A stretch of 64,000 nucleotides of DNA from Eucalyptus grandis (Eukaryota; Streptophyta; Magnoliopsida; Myrtales; Myrtaceae). The DNA lies in assembly GCF_016545825.1 (NCBI RefSeq), contig NC_052615.1:31493088-31557087 (forward strand). The letters run 5' to 3'. The first letter of the stretch is position 1; every line of letters starts with the position of its first letter. A program made the translations under genes and the position numbers. A model generated the notes under the pieces. It was not told the DNA's origin. It saw only the letters and a list, made by a program, of their open reading frames with translations, and made no database searches. This document shows positions 37,047-49,431 of the stretch, one piece after another.

Positions 37047-40000
37047 AAAGCTTTTCCTTCAAGTGAAAGCTTCGCTTCTGGTGCTCGTCGTGCACGTTCT
37101 GCTTCTTCATGATTTGGTTTTGTCAGGTAGCATTTGACCAAGTAAAGGGGAACAGAAGATTCAAAGGTCAGGAAAATTACAATGGGAAAATGACCATGTG
37201 ATCCCACCCTGGCTTCAACTCCCCCACCTTCCTCACTCCCCACAACCACAAAATAAATAAATGAATAGACAAAAACGAAATGAGATCAGAACCCGAAAAG
37301 GTGTCCATGACATTGAAAGCATTCAAAGAGATTTCACTTTCAGCTTATTGAACGCTCTGCATATGCCCTTTGCCTTAAATGGGTTCCTGGTCCGCGCCCC
37401 AAAAAATAAAGCAATAATCAAGCAGAACCCTTTCTGTGGATGCACCAAATTCATATAAATTCAGCAGTGAATAGTTAATTTAGCAGCAAAAGAGTCGTCA
37501 AAAGCAGTGTGGTCCTCACTCGCAATGACACATGCCTATCTGTCTTTGATGTTGTCCCTTGATGCGTTCCTACCACTGTTGCTTGCCCCATTTTCCACGT
37601 CAAAGACAGCACTTTGGGCATTCCACACCAGCTAAAGGAGAGATACATATTAATTTGTGAGAGGAGAGGAAGATGAGGAATTAAATTCAGTCCCCGCTCG
37701 CATGAACCGGGCCGTTTGTTGATGATCGTATTGAGATTTTCACGTTGGATGAATAATGCTATTCGGCGGTGGTGATTGAACCAGTCCATGATGAGTCTGG
37801 TCCAACCCCGATTGAATACGATGGCGAGAACGCGTGATGCCTGAGTATAAAGAGGGCCAGCGCTTAGACAGTATTGAAATATGGCGGTTGGGTAGGTAGA
37901 CGCCCCTGTTTTGCTTTGCTCTTTCTGCACTTTGCCCCGTAATAAACTTGCCCACTTTCGTTTTTTCTTGTCTTGAAAAGGGAATCTCCCTGCCTCTCTC
38001 TCTCTCTCTCTCTCGCCCAGACGCACATGAAGCTTATCAATCGTTCTTGGGAAATATCTCAAACGAGGTTTAAGGCCATCTCGGTTGGTATCTTAGCAGA
38101 GCCATTATGAACAAACAAGACGAACAGATGATCAAATTATCACTCAAAACTCTCCTCTGACTAAATTAATCGAGTGTAGATTCATCTAGAATTACGAATG
38201 GAACGGGGGTACTGATACGAGAGCATAAACCTATCTGAACGATCGTGGAAAAATTCGCGCCGTCAGTGGTTAGTCAGGTACGTCGGTTGAGATTTTCCAA
38301 CATGATAGCAAATGAATCCATCCTTAGTCGCGGCCTCTGTCGCTGAACGTCTACATTTGACCGGATGAGCTGCTCTTGACGTTGATTGATCCGATGATGC
38401 TTTCACATGTTACTCTCTCTCTACCTGTCGCCTCCGTTGCTTGCTAACCACTTCACCATTTTCACATGATCCAACCTAAGTCAAAGCAGATCGATCCTTC
38501 GCGGACTCGTCGTATCACGATCCTCGCTGGTAGCGGGATGTCATGCGGAAATCCATCCGGCTGTCGGCCCACCGTGTGGATCCCATATTGGCTAAATGCA
38601 CAATCCTTTTCAAGGCCCAATCCAGCTTCCATATGCATTTTAAGTGAGGTCTTGCCAGGGTAACAGACCATACTGAATTCCTAAACTCGAATTTTTTATT
38701 AAAAAAAAAAAAACCGAATTTGACACAATACGGAGGTAACTGATTCGAAAAAAATTGATAAAAACTTGACCTAGATCGATCCAATCTAATTTGTCTTAGC
38801 AAAACTTGTCATTGAATATGAAATCGTGTAGTCATGCCACATCATCATGCATGTTGCGTATCAATTTATGAAATAGCCCCACATCACATGATGTGACACC
38901 ATGTCAATATAAACTAATGGCTCGGAATATTAAGGTCATATTTACAAAACTGAAGTTAACATTTTTATTAGGTTCCATACCGAAATAAATAATTATCTAC
39001 GCATTCTCCATTAGATTATCTATATTATAACTATGTCTATAAAAGCAAGTTTCGTGCAACAACAATGTTAGATTGATCATATAAGCAAGTTCCATATTAA
39101 AATTTTGACTCACGGATCAAGTAGCTAGCATATGCGGTGCTTATAATTTTTAATAGGAGGTTGGAATTAATTTATCGTAGTAGAGCCCAACCAAAATTGG
39201 GGCAATGGATCTGCGATATAGATCCATCTTTAACATGTTACTTAGACCCAAAAAAGAAGAACAAGGAGGAACACGTGCTCAAGCACTCGGAACTTAAAAG
39301 GAGGAGGCAGCTCGCCGTGGCGGTGCATCACCACTGCCGACGACATCAGACAAGCAAATGATCTCGCCAGCAAACATCGCTAATGGTGATAGCTCTAAGC
39401 CACGACAGCTGCCCCCCCTTTGTTGATCGTCCCTCAACGTAGTCATTGCATTCACTTTCTTGTCTCCCTCTATCTTCTAGGCGGCGGCCAACCTTCACAA
39501 CCGCCATCGACATCGACACAAACGGTACTCGACACTTCTGTTCACCGCCTTGAGGTTGCCGGCTATGGCAAACAAGGGGAAACCAAGAAAGCGCCGGCAT
39601 CAGGGCAGCCTTGGATCAACATCGTAGATATGCATCATTGCAGATAATATCTGAAGCGAAGCAGATTTTATGTATCATGTTAATTTAATTTTGACGCATT
39701 TTTCAATTTTCTGTTTGTTTAATTTTCCGCCATGTGTCTCTTGATTTCCTACTGTTTAATTTATTAACATTAGCAGCTCTCTCTCTCTCTCTCTCTCTCA
39801 TTTTTAACATTTCCATATTTGCTGAAGTCTAAGTAACATATTTAATATTTAAGTTATTTGAGTGAATTTGAGTTCAACGATCAGACCGGGTACCGAGTTA
39901 TCTAAATTGCATCAGATAAAGAAAAATTGACGAATAAGAGTTAAATGAATCTATTCGGATCAAACCCGATTACGATCCACCCAAACGTTGCACCTGTACT

Positions 40001-40697
40001 AATATATTCGAGTTTCTTTATATTTATACAAAAAGCACCTGATAATCGTCGGGTTTCTAGTGAAAATTCAAATGCACAAACACCCAAAACAGAACATCTG
40101 AAACTATGACCCACCACATGGCCGGCTTCCTATTTCCCCTAATCACGCTCTAATAATGATAAGAATAGAGATACGGCTCACGGACAAAAGGCAACTATCC
40201 GTACGAATTTGCCCGTTAATAGAAAGCACACGGTAACCACAAGAATTTCCAAGTCAATCTGATTGATATTCGTATATACAGACAAGAATCTGCATGAATT
40301 GGCTTGTAACTTCTAAAACAGATTCAACCCCTATACAGCTTATAGTAAAGAAACTCGCTTACCTAAAGGATGAGGCATCATATGGCAATAGGGAAGATCA
40401 GGTTCTTGCCGTATCCCCGTGTTGTGTTGTTTCAGAGTATCGAAATGATTCAAATCTTGCGACATGAAAAGTTCCCCCTATGCTCGATCCAGAAAGTAGA
40501 ATCATGTTAGATACCAGTCTTGACTCCCAACCATCACCAATACTCGAACGCCATTTACACTAAGAATCGACTTCACCACAGATTGAAGTTCCAAAATAAA
40601 TGAACCTCATCCTGCAGTGCGCATTGCCATCAGAGGTGCCACCTTATGCGTACTCTGAGTGCAAATCTTTACATTTCAACCCAGTGCAGGAGCCATC
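37047..40697. other. Intergenic region between LRR-RLK and DedA gene
   Basis: No gene supported. Short frames (for example 37261-37458 and 39420-39647) have no recognisable domain. CT runs occur at 37997-38016 and 39777-39799 and a poly-A tract at 38699-38713. The last ~350 bp is probably the 3'UTR of the minus-strand DedA gene. Confidence 0.4.
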
Positions 40698-41351
40698 TCA
40701 TTCTAGTAATGGCTCCTCTTCCATCTGAATTGTTTTGAGTTGCCTTTTCGCATACACAGTGAAAATAATCGTGGTAGCAACTGTCCCCAAGAAGCCAAGC
40801 ACATTAAAGACTATCTGGGGAGCAGATAGTGAGTGCTGATCGTGAGATGCGTCAGCAAGAGTTTTTATCAGAATTCCCCTGCAGCCAAAGTTATATCCAT
40901 AACTTGGACAGATAAAATAAATACAAAGAGGATAGGTTTCTTCATGCTTCAAATTTAGGGCAATCCAGAAGAATCTGAGGCACTACAAGTAAGGAGCATA
41001 CTAGAAACAAGCACATGCAGACAGTCAAGCTTAATGTATTCCCTTAACCCAAGTTTAATCATTATCTTTTGTTCACCACTACATAATATACTGAAAAGCA
41101 CCAAGTGATATAAAAGATAGATTTAGTTTGAACTGGAAAATCACTATATAAGGTTTATAAAGTCTGTAATGACAACAAACATGAAATTTTACAAGCACAC
41201 ATAAGGAACATATATTTAAGTGGTAAAAATGTGCCTAAACAGTGTTTGAATACTATCATAACTCGTGTGAGACATGTCTATGAGTGTCCATGCATGTGTG
41301 TGAGTGTGTGCGTGGGTGTGTGTGTGAGTGAGTGGGCACATGCGCATGCGT

Positions 41352-41400
<49 letters not shown>

Positions 41401-43048
41401 CGTGTAAATTGCAATAAAAATTTCTGGCACGACACCGATCAGCGACCCAAGAATGTAGGGTAGGTATCTCACGTTTGTTGCCACAGCACAGTAGTTATAT
41501 AAAATATAAGGGAATGGAGATATCCTGATCAAAATAACAGCTCGAAACTGGTCAAAACAATTTCCTCTGCCAGCTGACCTTATCAGGGAAGCTCTCTTTG
41601 GATGTTTTTCCAGCCAGTTCTGCATGGCAATCAAGCTGATGTAAAACAAGAATGCAAGAACAAAGAAAATCTATGTATCGTAACTCACATCACTTATGGT
41701 GTGTCCAAGTCTAATGAAGATACTTACTTGAATTTTATGGTGGAAGAGAGAGCCAACGAAATAAGGAAGTGATACACCCACAATTACTCCTGACATAATC
41801 AGCAGGAAGCCATAGCCATAGCCAAAAGTCATTCCAGCAACCCACCAGGAAGGGGTTGATGGTAAGAGCAGGGTGGGGAATATAGCCACAGAAGCAAAGA
41901 CTAGAACTGCAAGAACCGGAGTGCTAAATGTTGTGGTCTCCCAGTTTATTATGGGGATAACTTCCTGCAAATGAAGCACATCACATTGAGAAAGGGCCGT
42001 GAAAACTGCTATACCAATTGACTCAAAACTTGAGAACTCTCCAAGAGCTCTGATAGGTTTTCCACCCTAGCCAACTCCAGAATGCACATAATTTAGATCT
42101 ACACTCTCAGAATGTAGAACACTTGACAGGCAATTTACAGGTTTTAAGTCATAAACAATACTGCCTTTACAGTGCCATGATTACAACAATGATAGTCTTG
42201 GTACGTTACCCCTTTCCATGACCAAACTCGAACATGCAGGAAACAAATAATGACCGATACAAATTGATACCAAATGCAACTTCACAAAGATGGTTATGAA
42301 GCTCCACAATGTCAGTTACATCAGATTGGACTAGAAACTGAGCAGTGACTGTATGTTCAAGCAAAACTTTTAAGCACCAGCATTCTAAAAGAGGGGCTTC
42401 CTGGCATACAGGTCAATTGGCAAGCTCAACTAAGCATTTTAATCCTGATAAAATAAAATTCCAATCAACCAAATAATGCATACCCGTACAAGAACAGAGA
42501 CCAATAAACAAAAACAGCCACGTACTTTTGAGGCAAAACATTGCCTTCTTATAGTCCATCAGATCACATGAAACTTAATCAAAAAATAAACATTGAAACA
42601 CAATTCCCACCATAGCTTATCATCGAATCTAACACACTAGCTACCGAAAACCCACACTCAAACCCAACACAATAAATCAGCTAAACATCAAGCCACACCA
42701 AATATATGCATTAACATAAATAACCATCCAAAACACAAAAGGCAACAAAGTTATATATCCAACAACAACAACAACAACAACCAACCTTGTCCATGAGAAA
42801 CGGCCAGACCCATTTGATGCAAACCCCAGCCAACAACCCCAGGCAAGAAAACAGCAAGAACAGTTTCACCAAATACCACACCAGCCGCCCACAACTTCTC
42901 CTCGGAGAAGGAGGCTCTCCCCCGGCTTCGCCGTTCCCCGGACGATCTCGCACCGCAAGGTCGTGGTAATCCCCTTGTTCCCCTCGCCCCCCTCTCCGAC
43001 CCTCACCCTCAGCTCCGGAACCACCTCGGCTTCCTCATAGTAAGTCAT
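40698..43048 (-). CDS. DedA / SNARE-associated Golgi (VTT domain) membrane protein; frameshift in exon 1
   Basis: Minus strand, exons 43048-42786, 41964-41728, 41619-41402 and 40878-40698; about 299 aa once exon 1 is put in frame. The start MTYYEEAEVVPELRVRV and the downstream YLVKLFLLFSCLGLLAGVC helix lie in different frames. Exon 1 is 263 bp, one base short, and the shift is near a GGGG run (42971-42974). Exons 2-4 are clean: EVIPIINWE, VFASVAIFPTLLLPSTPSWW and MTFGYGYGFLLI, then FRAVILIRISPFPYILYNYC and LPYILGSLIGVVPEIFIAIY (the VTT core), and a C-terminal helix ending KTIQMEEEPLLE. Family members (At1g12450-like, TMEM41/TVP38-related) sit in ER/Golgi membranes and are linked to lipid scrambling and autophagy in other eukaryotes. 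Function here is inferred. Confidence 0.88.
41355..41397. repeat. (AG)21 microsatellite beside a splice donor
   Basis: Lies inside intron 3 of the DedA gene. On the gene's strand it is a CT tract that begins within a few bases of the exon 3 donor (ACAC|GTAATCTCT...). A GT/GTGA-rich stretch (41294-41345) follows it in the intron. Confidence 0.9.
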
Positions 43049-44595
43049 CGAGTACCCAAGAAAGAAAACCCAGAAATAAAAATCGAAACTTTAAGGAACC
43101 CGATCGCCGAAATCGGCCCGCGGGTTCGAGGGTATCGCGGAAATTGGAGACGGACCCAGAATCCGAATGCGGGTCTCTTTCCGGGAGGGAGGAAACGTGC
43201 GGGCTTTCAGAGCGAATTCCGCGCACGCATCGGGTCGGCAGGAGGAGGACTGGTGGATGAGAGGGTTAAATCAACGGTGGAGAGAGGGAGATGGAGAAGG
43301 GAAAACGCAAAGCGATGCTTGGAAGCCGAAGGCAAGCATTGATTAAAGCGAAGCCCAATCGCCAAAAGATTATGGCGTGAAAGCTTAGATTTTTTTTTTT
43401 GCGCTTCCGTCTGCAAATTTTTTTTTAATTCAGAAGTGTTTCTGTCTGTCCGGAGAGATGAATAATGACGATGACGATGATGATCGAGACGATGATGAAG
43501 TGCAGGTTGCGCGTGCGACGGACGGAGAGGATCGGGACACGTGGCGACGGGGTGAGCAGCTCGGAGCGACAGGGCAGGCGCTGGTGTCGATAACTTTGGG
43601 GGAACGTTTTTTGTCGTGACTTCACCGTCACGGTGGGCATATGTGTTTTTTGCCCCCCGCCCCCTTGTGTTTCTTGTTTATGTCGTTTTGGTCCTCAAAT
43701 TTCCATGTCCTATCTCAATTCGTCCATGATCTTTGTTGTTGATGCGTTTCTAGATTGTAATTTTCAGATGCATATGATTGCTGCGTGGATAAAAACCGTT
43801 TTTGGTCAAGACATTTGCTCGTGCGAACTAGAAAGAAAACGTTTCTTATGCAAACAAGGGTGATCGGATACGTACAATTCGATTCAAATCGTTACAAATC
43901 AAACGGAAAATAGATGAAAATTCTAAATCCGATTCGGTTTCAGATGTGTTTCTGGAGTTTGACCGAGATACGATTCATTCGATGAATAATTGGATTGCCA
44001 AAGTCTAATGTCAAACTTTTTTCCTCTCAATAAGCCTATCCGAAATGATTTGATTAAGTTGTACTCATCCCTAAAATGAGGATTTGGTGCAAAACAAAAT
44101 TACTTTAAAAGTGGAATTCGAATGGCCAAAAACTTTAAGTGACAAAAGTGTACTTGTCCTCCTTTTCATTTTGAGAAGAATCCTTACGTGTTAAAGAAAG
44201 GCATTTTCGTCCACTCGAGTCAATCAGTGAATGAGAAGCGCTATATTTTAAAATAAAATACAAAAAAAAGGATGAAAAAATTTCGCTTAATCACCTTCAT
44301 CGTTTCTTTGTTTTGTTCTTTTTCCATATAAAAGTTAAAAGAATCTCTAACAATTTTTTTAGAGTACTATATATATATATATAGCCGAAAGGAATTTTAC
44401 ACAACATACACCTTTGATTGGAAAAGAGGGTAGGCATGACTCCGAATCAATGATAAATGAGATTGTATAAGGTTTTCTATACACCGGTGATATATATGTA
44501 CACTCTATTTTTCCTTTTCTCTAAAAATTGAGAAGGGAAGGGGAAGAATAATTTTGCTGTCAAAGTAGGTAGGGAGAATCAGAATCTTTGCTTTC
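43049..44595. other. DedA upstream region and AT-rich intergenic DNA
   Basis: 43049-43640 is the GC-richer leader and promoter of the DedA gene; the rest is AT-rich. No gene recognised. Confidence 0.4.
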
Positions 44596-44749
44596 CCCTC
44601 GTTATGCAAAGCAATAATATGATGCTGTATGTCCATCTTTTTAATTTCATGGAATCATCCTTTTGGGCCTTAAATTTTGTGACAAACTTCTGGATAACAT
44701 AACATTAAAAAAAAAGAAAAACACATATTATTGCTTTGCATAACGAGGG
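44596..44749. repeat. 154-bp fold-back element with perfect 26-nt inverted ends
   Basis: 44596-44621 (ccctcgttatgcaaagcaat...) is the exact reverse complement of 44724-44749, with 102 bp of unrelated AT-rich DNA between. It looks like a MITE, but I see no clear target duplication in the flanks. It is not a typical microRNA precursor because the arms are perfectly paired and the loop is long, though this is not excluded. Confidence 0.85.
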
Positions 44750-45133
44750 TCAACCAAGAATGGGGCAATTATAGTTTTTCTATATCCTTCATTTTGGAAT
44801 CATATATAATTCAATTGACTAACTTTCAAAAAACATTATCTTTAGAATCTCATAATGACGCCGAATTTTTTGCACATAAAATGATAATATATAACTTTGC
44901 TCCAAGTGTAATCGTTAAAAAAGACTTTTAACACATGGCATAAAAGTTACAAAGAAAGAAGAAGCAATGCTTGAACATATCTTCGACATTGGAAAATACA
45001 TAGTTCTTCTTGCATTTCAATTTGAGAACCGAAATTGATTTCAAGCCTCTGAGAAACGCACTTGTTAATAACTATACAATCATAGAAAAAGGGATTTGTT
45101 GACACCATAAAAATGACAAAGTCCTTAAACGTC

Positions 45134-45193
45134 AACTCGGATTAAAGGATCTTGCTCAAAAAAAAAAAAAAAAAAAACTCGGATTAAAGGATC
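45134..45193 (+). mobile_element. Ultra-short poly-A retro-insertion with 18-bp target duplication
   Basis: The 18-bp sequence aactcggattaaaggatc occurs at 45134-45151 and 45176-45193. Between the copies lies only ttgctc plus an A tract (about 18-20 As). This is the structure of a LINE-mediated insertion (SINE, LINE or mRNA) truncated almost to its tail. Confidence 0.75.
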
Positions 45194-46210
45194 CCAAGTA
45201 AGGTACGATGAAAGAAAAATTGGCCGAGTATCGAAAACTGCAATCATCCATTAAAAAAATAATTTAGCCGGCGGAAGATACAAATGAAAACAGTCAAGTC
45301 CAAGAGTAAAACGTGGGTAAATGAAAGTTGATTCAAGTGACAAAAGGCCATGATTGACATAACCATCGATAAGATAAAGGAAACATCCAAGTGATGGAGC
45401 CAGCAATTTCAGACACTACTGTCGGAGAAATCTTCGCAAAAAGGGAAATTCATATAACTTTTGGGTCGTAGAGTCATGAAGTTTGTGAGCAAGCTCGGTG
45501 AAGTAGTGGAAGCATAACCTTCGAAGTGGTAGAGTTAGTCATTTATGCATGAAAATGAAAATAAAAAAAAAATAATGGAAATAAAAGAAGTCACCTTGAT
45601 ATTTTACAAAGATGATTGGATTTAAATAAATTATGAACCTAATTAACACCTATACATTTTTGGGTTTTGTCGTTCGAAATCCATTAATAATCCATTTATT
45701 AAACATAGCTAACACATATGATGAATGACTAAGCTTATCAAATGTGGATTAAAAATAAGTTTATGATCCATTTTAACAGGTCTAATAAACAGTGTAACTA
45801 ACTTCACCACCCGTCACTAGCTCTGCCAAGCAGGTCACACAAACCCTACTCAAATCACCACACTCAAATATCACCTTTTCCTCCTCGGATTGCTAATTCA
45901 TACGTTCCGATAGACCTCCTCTCAAGCGCATCCACCGGAGGAAGGTCAAACACCTTAGAGATGGATACCAAGATGTACTGCACCCTACATCCCACGTGTT
46001 AACCGTGGCACATGCAACATTTGTTATCTTGGAAATTATCTCATTTTGAGTGCGTTTGGCTAGGGATGTGAAGCCTCCTGTGAGCGAATCACTCTACCAT
46101 AAACGATCCAAGGGGAAAGGATGCGGGAAATTGCATAACGAGAAAGATATAATTTCCCAAGATGACGACTACTGTAAATTATTTGGAGACATCAAAGGAT
46201 CACATCAATA
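45194..46210. other. AT-rich intergenic DNA
   Basis: Lies between the poly-A insertion and the tandem duplication. No gene or element recognised. Confidence 0.4.
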
Positions 46211-47751
46211 CATGTAGAAACATGTCGGTTGATAGTCATGCATATATAACCAAAAACCGACCAAATCCAATGGGGAAAAGGCTTGAACCTTGTACTCGAC
46301 AGACGTGAGTGGCTGTTGTCACAATGGTCTCATCAAGCACCGAAAAAGGAGCGGCGTAGACATTCACTTGATAGTCATAAGGTATGAACTTATTTTTGGA
46401 GTGGCATTATATGTATCCGAAGGAGATGGTGATAATGTCCTTTATAGAACTTCAATAATGTCCCTTGCGTCCTAGTTTACTACACCTATTTAGTATTTAG
46501 GAAAGATTTGCTAGCGAGAGTTTGAATAAATCTATTTCCTAGTTTGTAATGAACAAAACTTAGTGAATTGATAAGAACAAAGCTACGGTGAGATAACCAT
46601 TAACCAACCTTGGTGATGTTTATCTCAATTTATGATTTGAAATCTCGTATACTCATTTCAATTGCCTAATTTCCTTTACATTTATTCGCCCCAATAAAAG
46701 CCCATAATCCCTGACTTTGCAATTTTCTTTTTTAACATAGTTGAAATTATAAATAGTTACAATATTCTTTTTGCCATTTGGCATACCACAAAAGGTGCAC
46801 GTGACTCGCTAGACCAATTGTTGATCGACAAGTGTATTGCTATTGGACAGAGAGAAAAAAAGTTTAAAAAGGAAAAGGGCATCGAAGTTCAAATTTTAAG
46901 GGGCACAACTATAAGAGTGAGAAAGATATAATCTATATGGATAGTCATGAATAAATACTAAATTAATCTTTAGATTTCTGGATACTATAAAAGGAAACGA
47001 AAACTAATATTAATATATAGATATAATGTATAATGTTCTTTTTATTATGCGAAAGTTGATTCTCGACGTGTTAAACCTTGGACTCATGAATGCTTCAATA
47101 GCTTTGTAGCCCACACACAAACTCGAGATAATAACCATAAAAAGTCTTAAACATATTATGCTTGTGTTCAATTCAATGCTAAACCTTTTTAATTTGATTA
47201 ATTTGGTCATAATCTCTTGACAATTTATCATGTATAGTTCATCTAACTAATTTAGGTTGAAAATTGTTGCCATAGACACTAGCTATCCTATAAGATACGA
47301 TCAACATTGATGTAGATAATTTTTGCAATGTTTTTTAATTTTTGATTTTTTTTTTTTTGTTTTCCTCTTATTTCCTTTTTTCTTTTCTATCTTTTTCTTT
47401 TCCCTTCTTCCTAGACAATGGCTAGAAACCGGCCATAGGCGAGGGCTGGCGAGCCTCGCACCTAATCTACATGCACAAGCTCATCCCTTAACCACTAATT
47501 ATGTCAATCTAGTCGAGTTAATTAGTGTGAGAATTATGAATTTCAATAGTACATAGAACGAATGGTGCCGTTTTCCTATCTTGTCAAAACACTTGAGAAG
47601 TCATAAAAGCATGATGCTATTGCTCTCCAACAACAAGGTCATTCCTTCATCGATCAGCCCAAGTGTTTTTTCTCATGGACGAAGCATGACGGTACAAGCA
47701 AAAGAAATCATCAGTGCATACAATGGAATCAATCGAAAGGAAAATAGACAA

Positions 47752-48506
47752 TCAAGAAGCGAGCGAGGGTAAGTCGTGTCTGCATGTGGGACAAGTATGC
47801 GCAATCTCTAGCCACTTCTCGATGCAACTGCTGTGGAACTCGTGCGAGCAGCCCATGCGGCTCACATCGTCGCCCACTTCCGGCTCCTCCAGGCAGATCG
47901 CGCAGACCTCTCTCCGATCGCGGCGCTTCACTATCACCGCCTTCTCCACGCTTCCGATCGCCGACTCCGACGCCGCCTCGACCTCCGGAGCATCTCGTGG
48001 ATGTAGCATTGCAGACTCGCATCCATGAGCCTCCGACGCACCTCTCGGATCTCGTCCTCGGGGAGGGTGACCACCTTCCTTACGTTCACCAAGACGCCGA
48101 ACCTCTTGCGCCCCTTGTTGCGGGGGTCGTTCACGACTCGGCAGGCGACGTTCGAGATCTCGGACAGGATTTCGTCCCGAGCCTGATCTTCTCGAGCCGC
48201 GAGTTTCCCGCTGTCCGGATCAACCCATCTCAATCGATCCAACGGGAACGGCAGTCGCAAGCTGTCCAGCGTGAAAGATATGAATCTCCAAGAAAGCGAC
48301 GACGGCGAGGTGTCGGTAGACACGAACCACGTGCACTCGAAGCGCCACACCGAGTAATGGTCGAAGATGCGCGACGATGGCGATCGATTGGTCGACTCGT
48401 GGACGGACCGAATGTTGTAGGTGACATCCATGAGAACGTGAGGCAGCGACGGGTCATCGTGCATCCACATCGGAGAAGCAGAAACATAAACTTGGTAGTT
48501 TGACAT
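47752..48506 (-). pseudogene. RING-H2 protein gene, frameshifted copy
   Basis: Minus strand, starting MSNYQVYVSASPM at 48506. The frame matches the intact copy at 54735 up to HEMLRR, then one base is missing near 47980 (ctcgacctcc here against ctcgaacctcc in the other copy). The first frame runs on into arginine-rich nonsense and stops at 47934. The RING-H2 domain survives intact in another frame (EVCAICLEEPEVGDDVSRM..., all eight ligands present) to 47752. As read, the protein would lack the RING and so any ubiquitin-ligase activity. A sequencing error is possible, but this copy also shows more CpG decay and carries a SINE in its promoter. Confidence 0.85.
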
Positions 48507-48550
48507 CTTTTCGACTTTTGTGATCGAATTTCGTGAATCTTCACAAAACA

Positions 48551-48832
48551 AAGAATCCTTTTATAGACACTTGGTAGTTTGACATCTTTTCGACTTTTAT
48601 AACCACCCACCATTGCAGCGTAGAGAGTAGAGCTTGTGTTCTCCACCGAGGAAAACCAGGTTCGAAGCCCCTGCGAAGCAGGGAGGCTGAAGCGCTGTGT
48701 GGTGCCTTGCCCGGGGTGCGTAGATGGTGGTTTCCCGCGTGCCTCCCCAGGGTTTACTTTCCGGCTGCCGGCCGTGCGAGCGTTCCCTGGGTCACAAAAA
48801 AAAAAAAAAAAAAAGAATCCTTTTATAGACAC
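48551..48832 (+). mobile_element. tRNA-derived SINE with poly-A tail and 20-bp target duplication
   Basis: The sequence aagaatccttttatagacac occurs at 48551-48570 and 48813-48832, flanking about 242 bp that end in ~19 As. Inside, gcgtagagagtagagc (48618-48633) resembles a tRNA A box, and ggttcgaagcc (48659-48669) matches the Pol III B box GGTTCGANNCC. This is a plant SINE layout. The first 28 bp of the insertion (48571-48598) are not SINE-like: they copy the adjacent gene's start region (48492-48519). Confidence 0.85.
48557..48565 (-). promoter_or_regulatory. TATA box of decayed RING-H2 copy (duplicated at 48819-48827)
   Basis: TATAAAAGG on the minus strand, about 50-60 bp before the start codon, in the same place as the TATA box of the intact copy. 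It lies inside the SINE's target duplication, so a second copy sits at 48819-48827 on the far side of the SINE. Confidence 0.7.
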
Positions 48833-49127
48833 GTTAGTATGATAAAGATAAAATTCGCTTCCAAATTCCTAGTAGACAAAGACTTCCTAGCGTCGGTTAG
48901 GATAATTTTTGTGTGATAATGTTAAGTCAAATCGAGTTTCCGAATAATTAAAATAAAGAGAAGGAGATATACCACAATACAAGGATAACTTATTCTTTTA
49001 ATTTCATCTAAGATAAAGATGTGATTGCTTATCGTAACTGCTTCTCGTGCCTCATATGCCTTTATAATAGCAGCTATGTAATTAAATCATATAAGGGATA
49101 ATTAGCGGGAAAAAAAATCCTAAAATT

Positions 49128-49431
49128 ATTGTACAAATGCCGATCCAATCTTAAATCCTTTTTGGTCAATTTAGGTCATGTTTGGTAACCATCCAAACAT
49201 AGCCAAATTCTTATTCTTTGTTCTCGGGATCAATTTGGAAATAGAATCGCGTTTGATAAAATTTTTGTTCCCAGGAACAAATTGTACAAATGCCGATCCA
49301 ATCTTAAATCCTTTTTGGTCAATTTAGGTCATGTTTGGTAACCATCCAAACATAGCCAAGTTGATTCTTTGTTCTGGGATCAATTTGGAAATAAAATCGC
49401 GTTTGATAAAATTTTTGTTCCCAGAACAAAT
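49128..49431. repeat. 153-bp tandem duplication in unit A
   Basis: 49128-49280 is followed directly by a second, nearly identical copy from 49281, both starting attgtacaaatgccgatcc. The copies differ by a few small indels (for example aaattcttattc against aagttgattc). It has imperfect internal inverted symmetry around ttgttcc/ggaacaa, as in fold-back repeats. It is absent from unit B. Confidence 0.9.

Noticed and set aside
37475..38062. 195-codon minus-strand frame
   Set aside because: No recognisable domain, unusual composition, and no start or splice context to support it.
48600..48680. A tRNA gene suggested by B-box-like ggttcgaagcc
   Set aside because: No cloverleaf or acceptor stem; poly-A tail and target duplication show a SINE.
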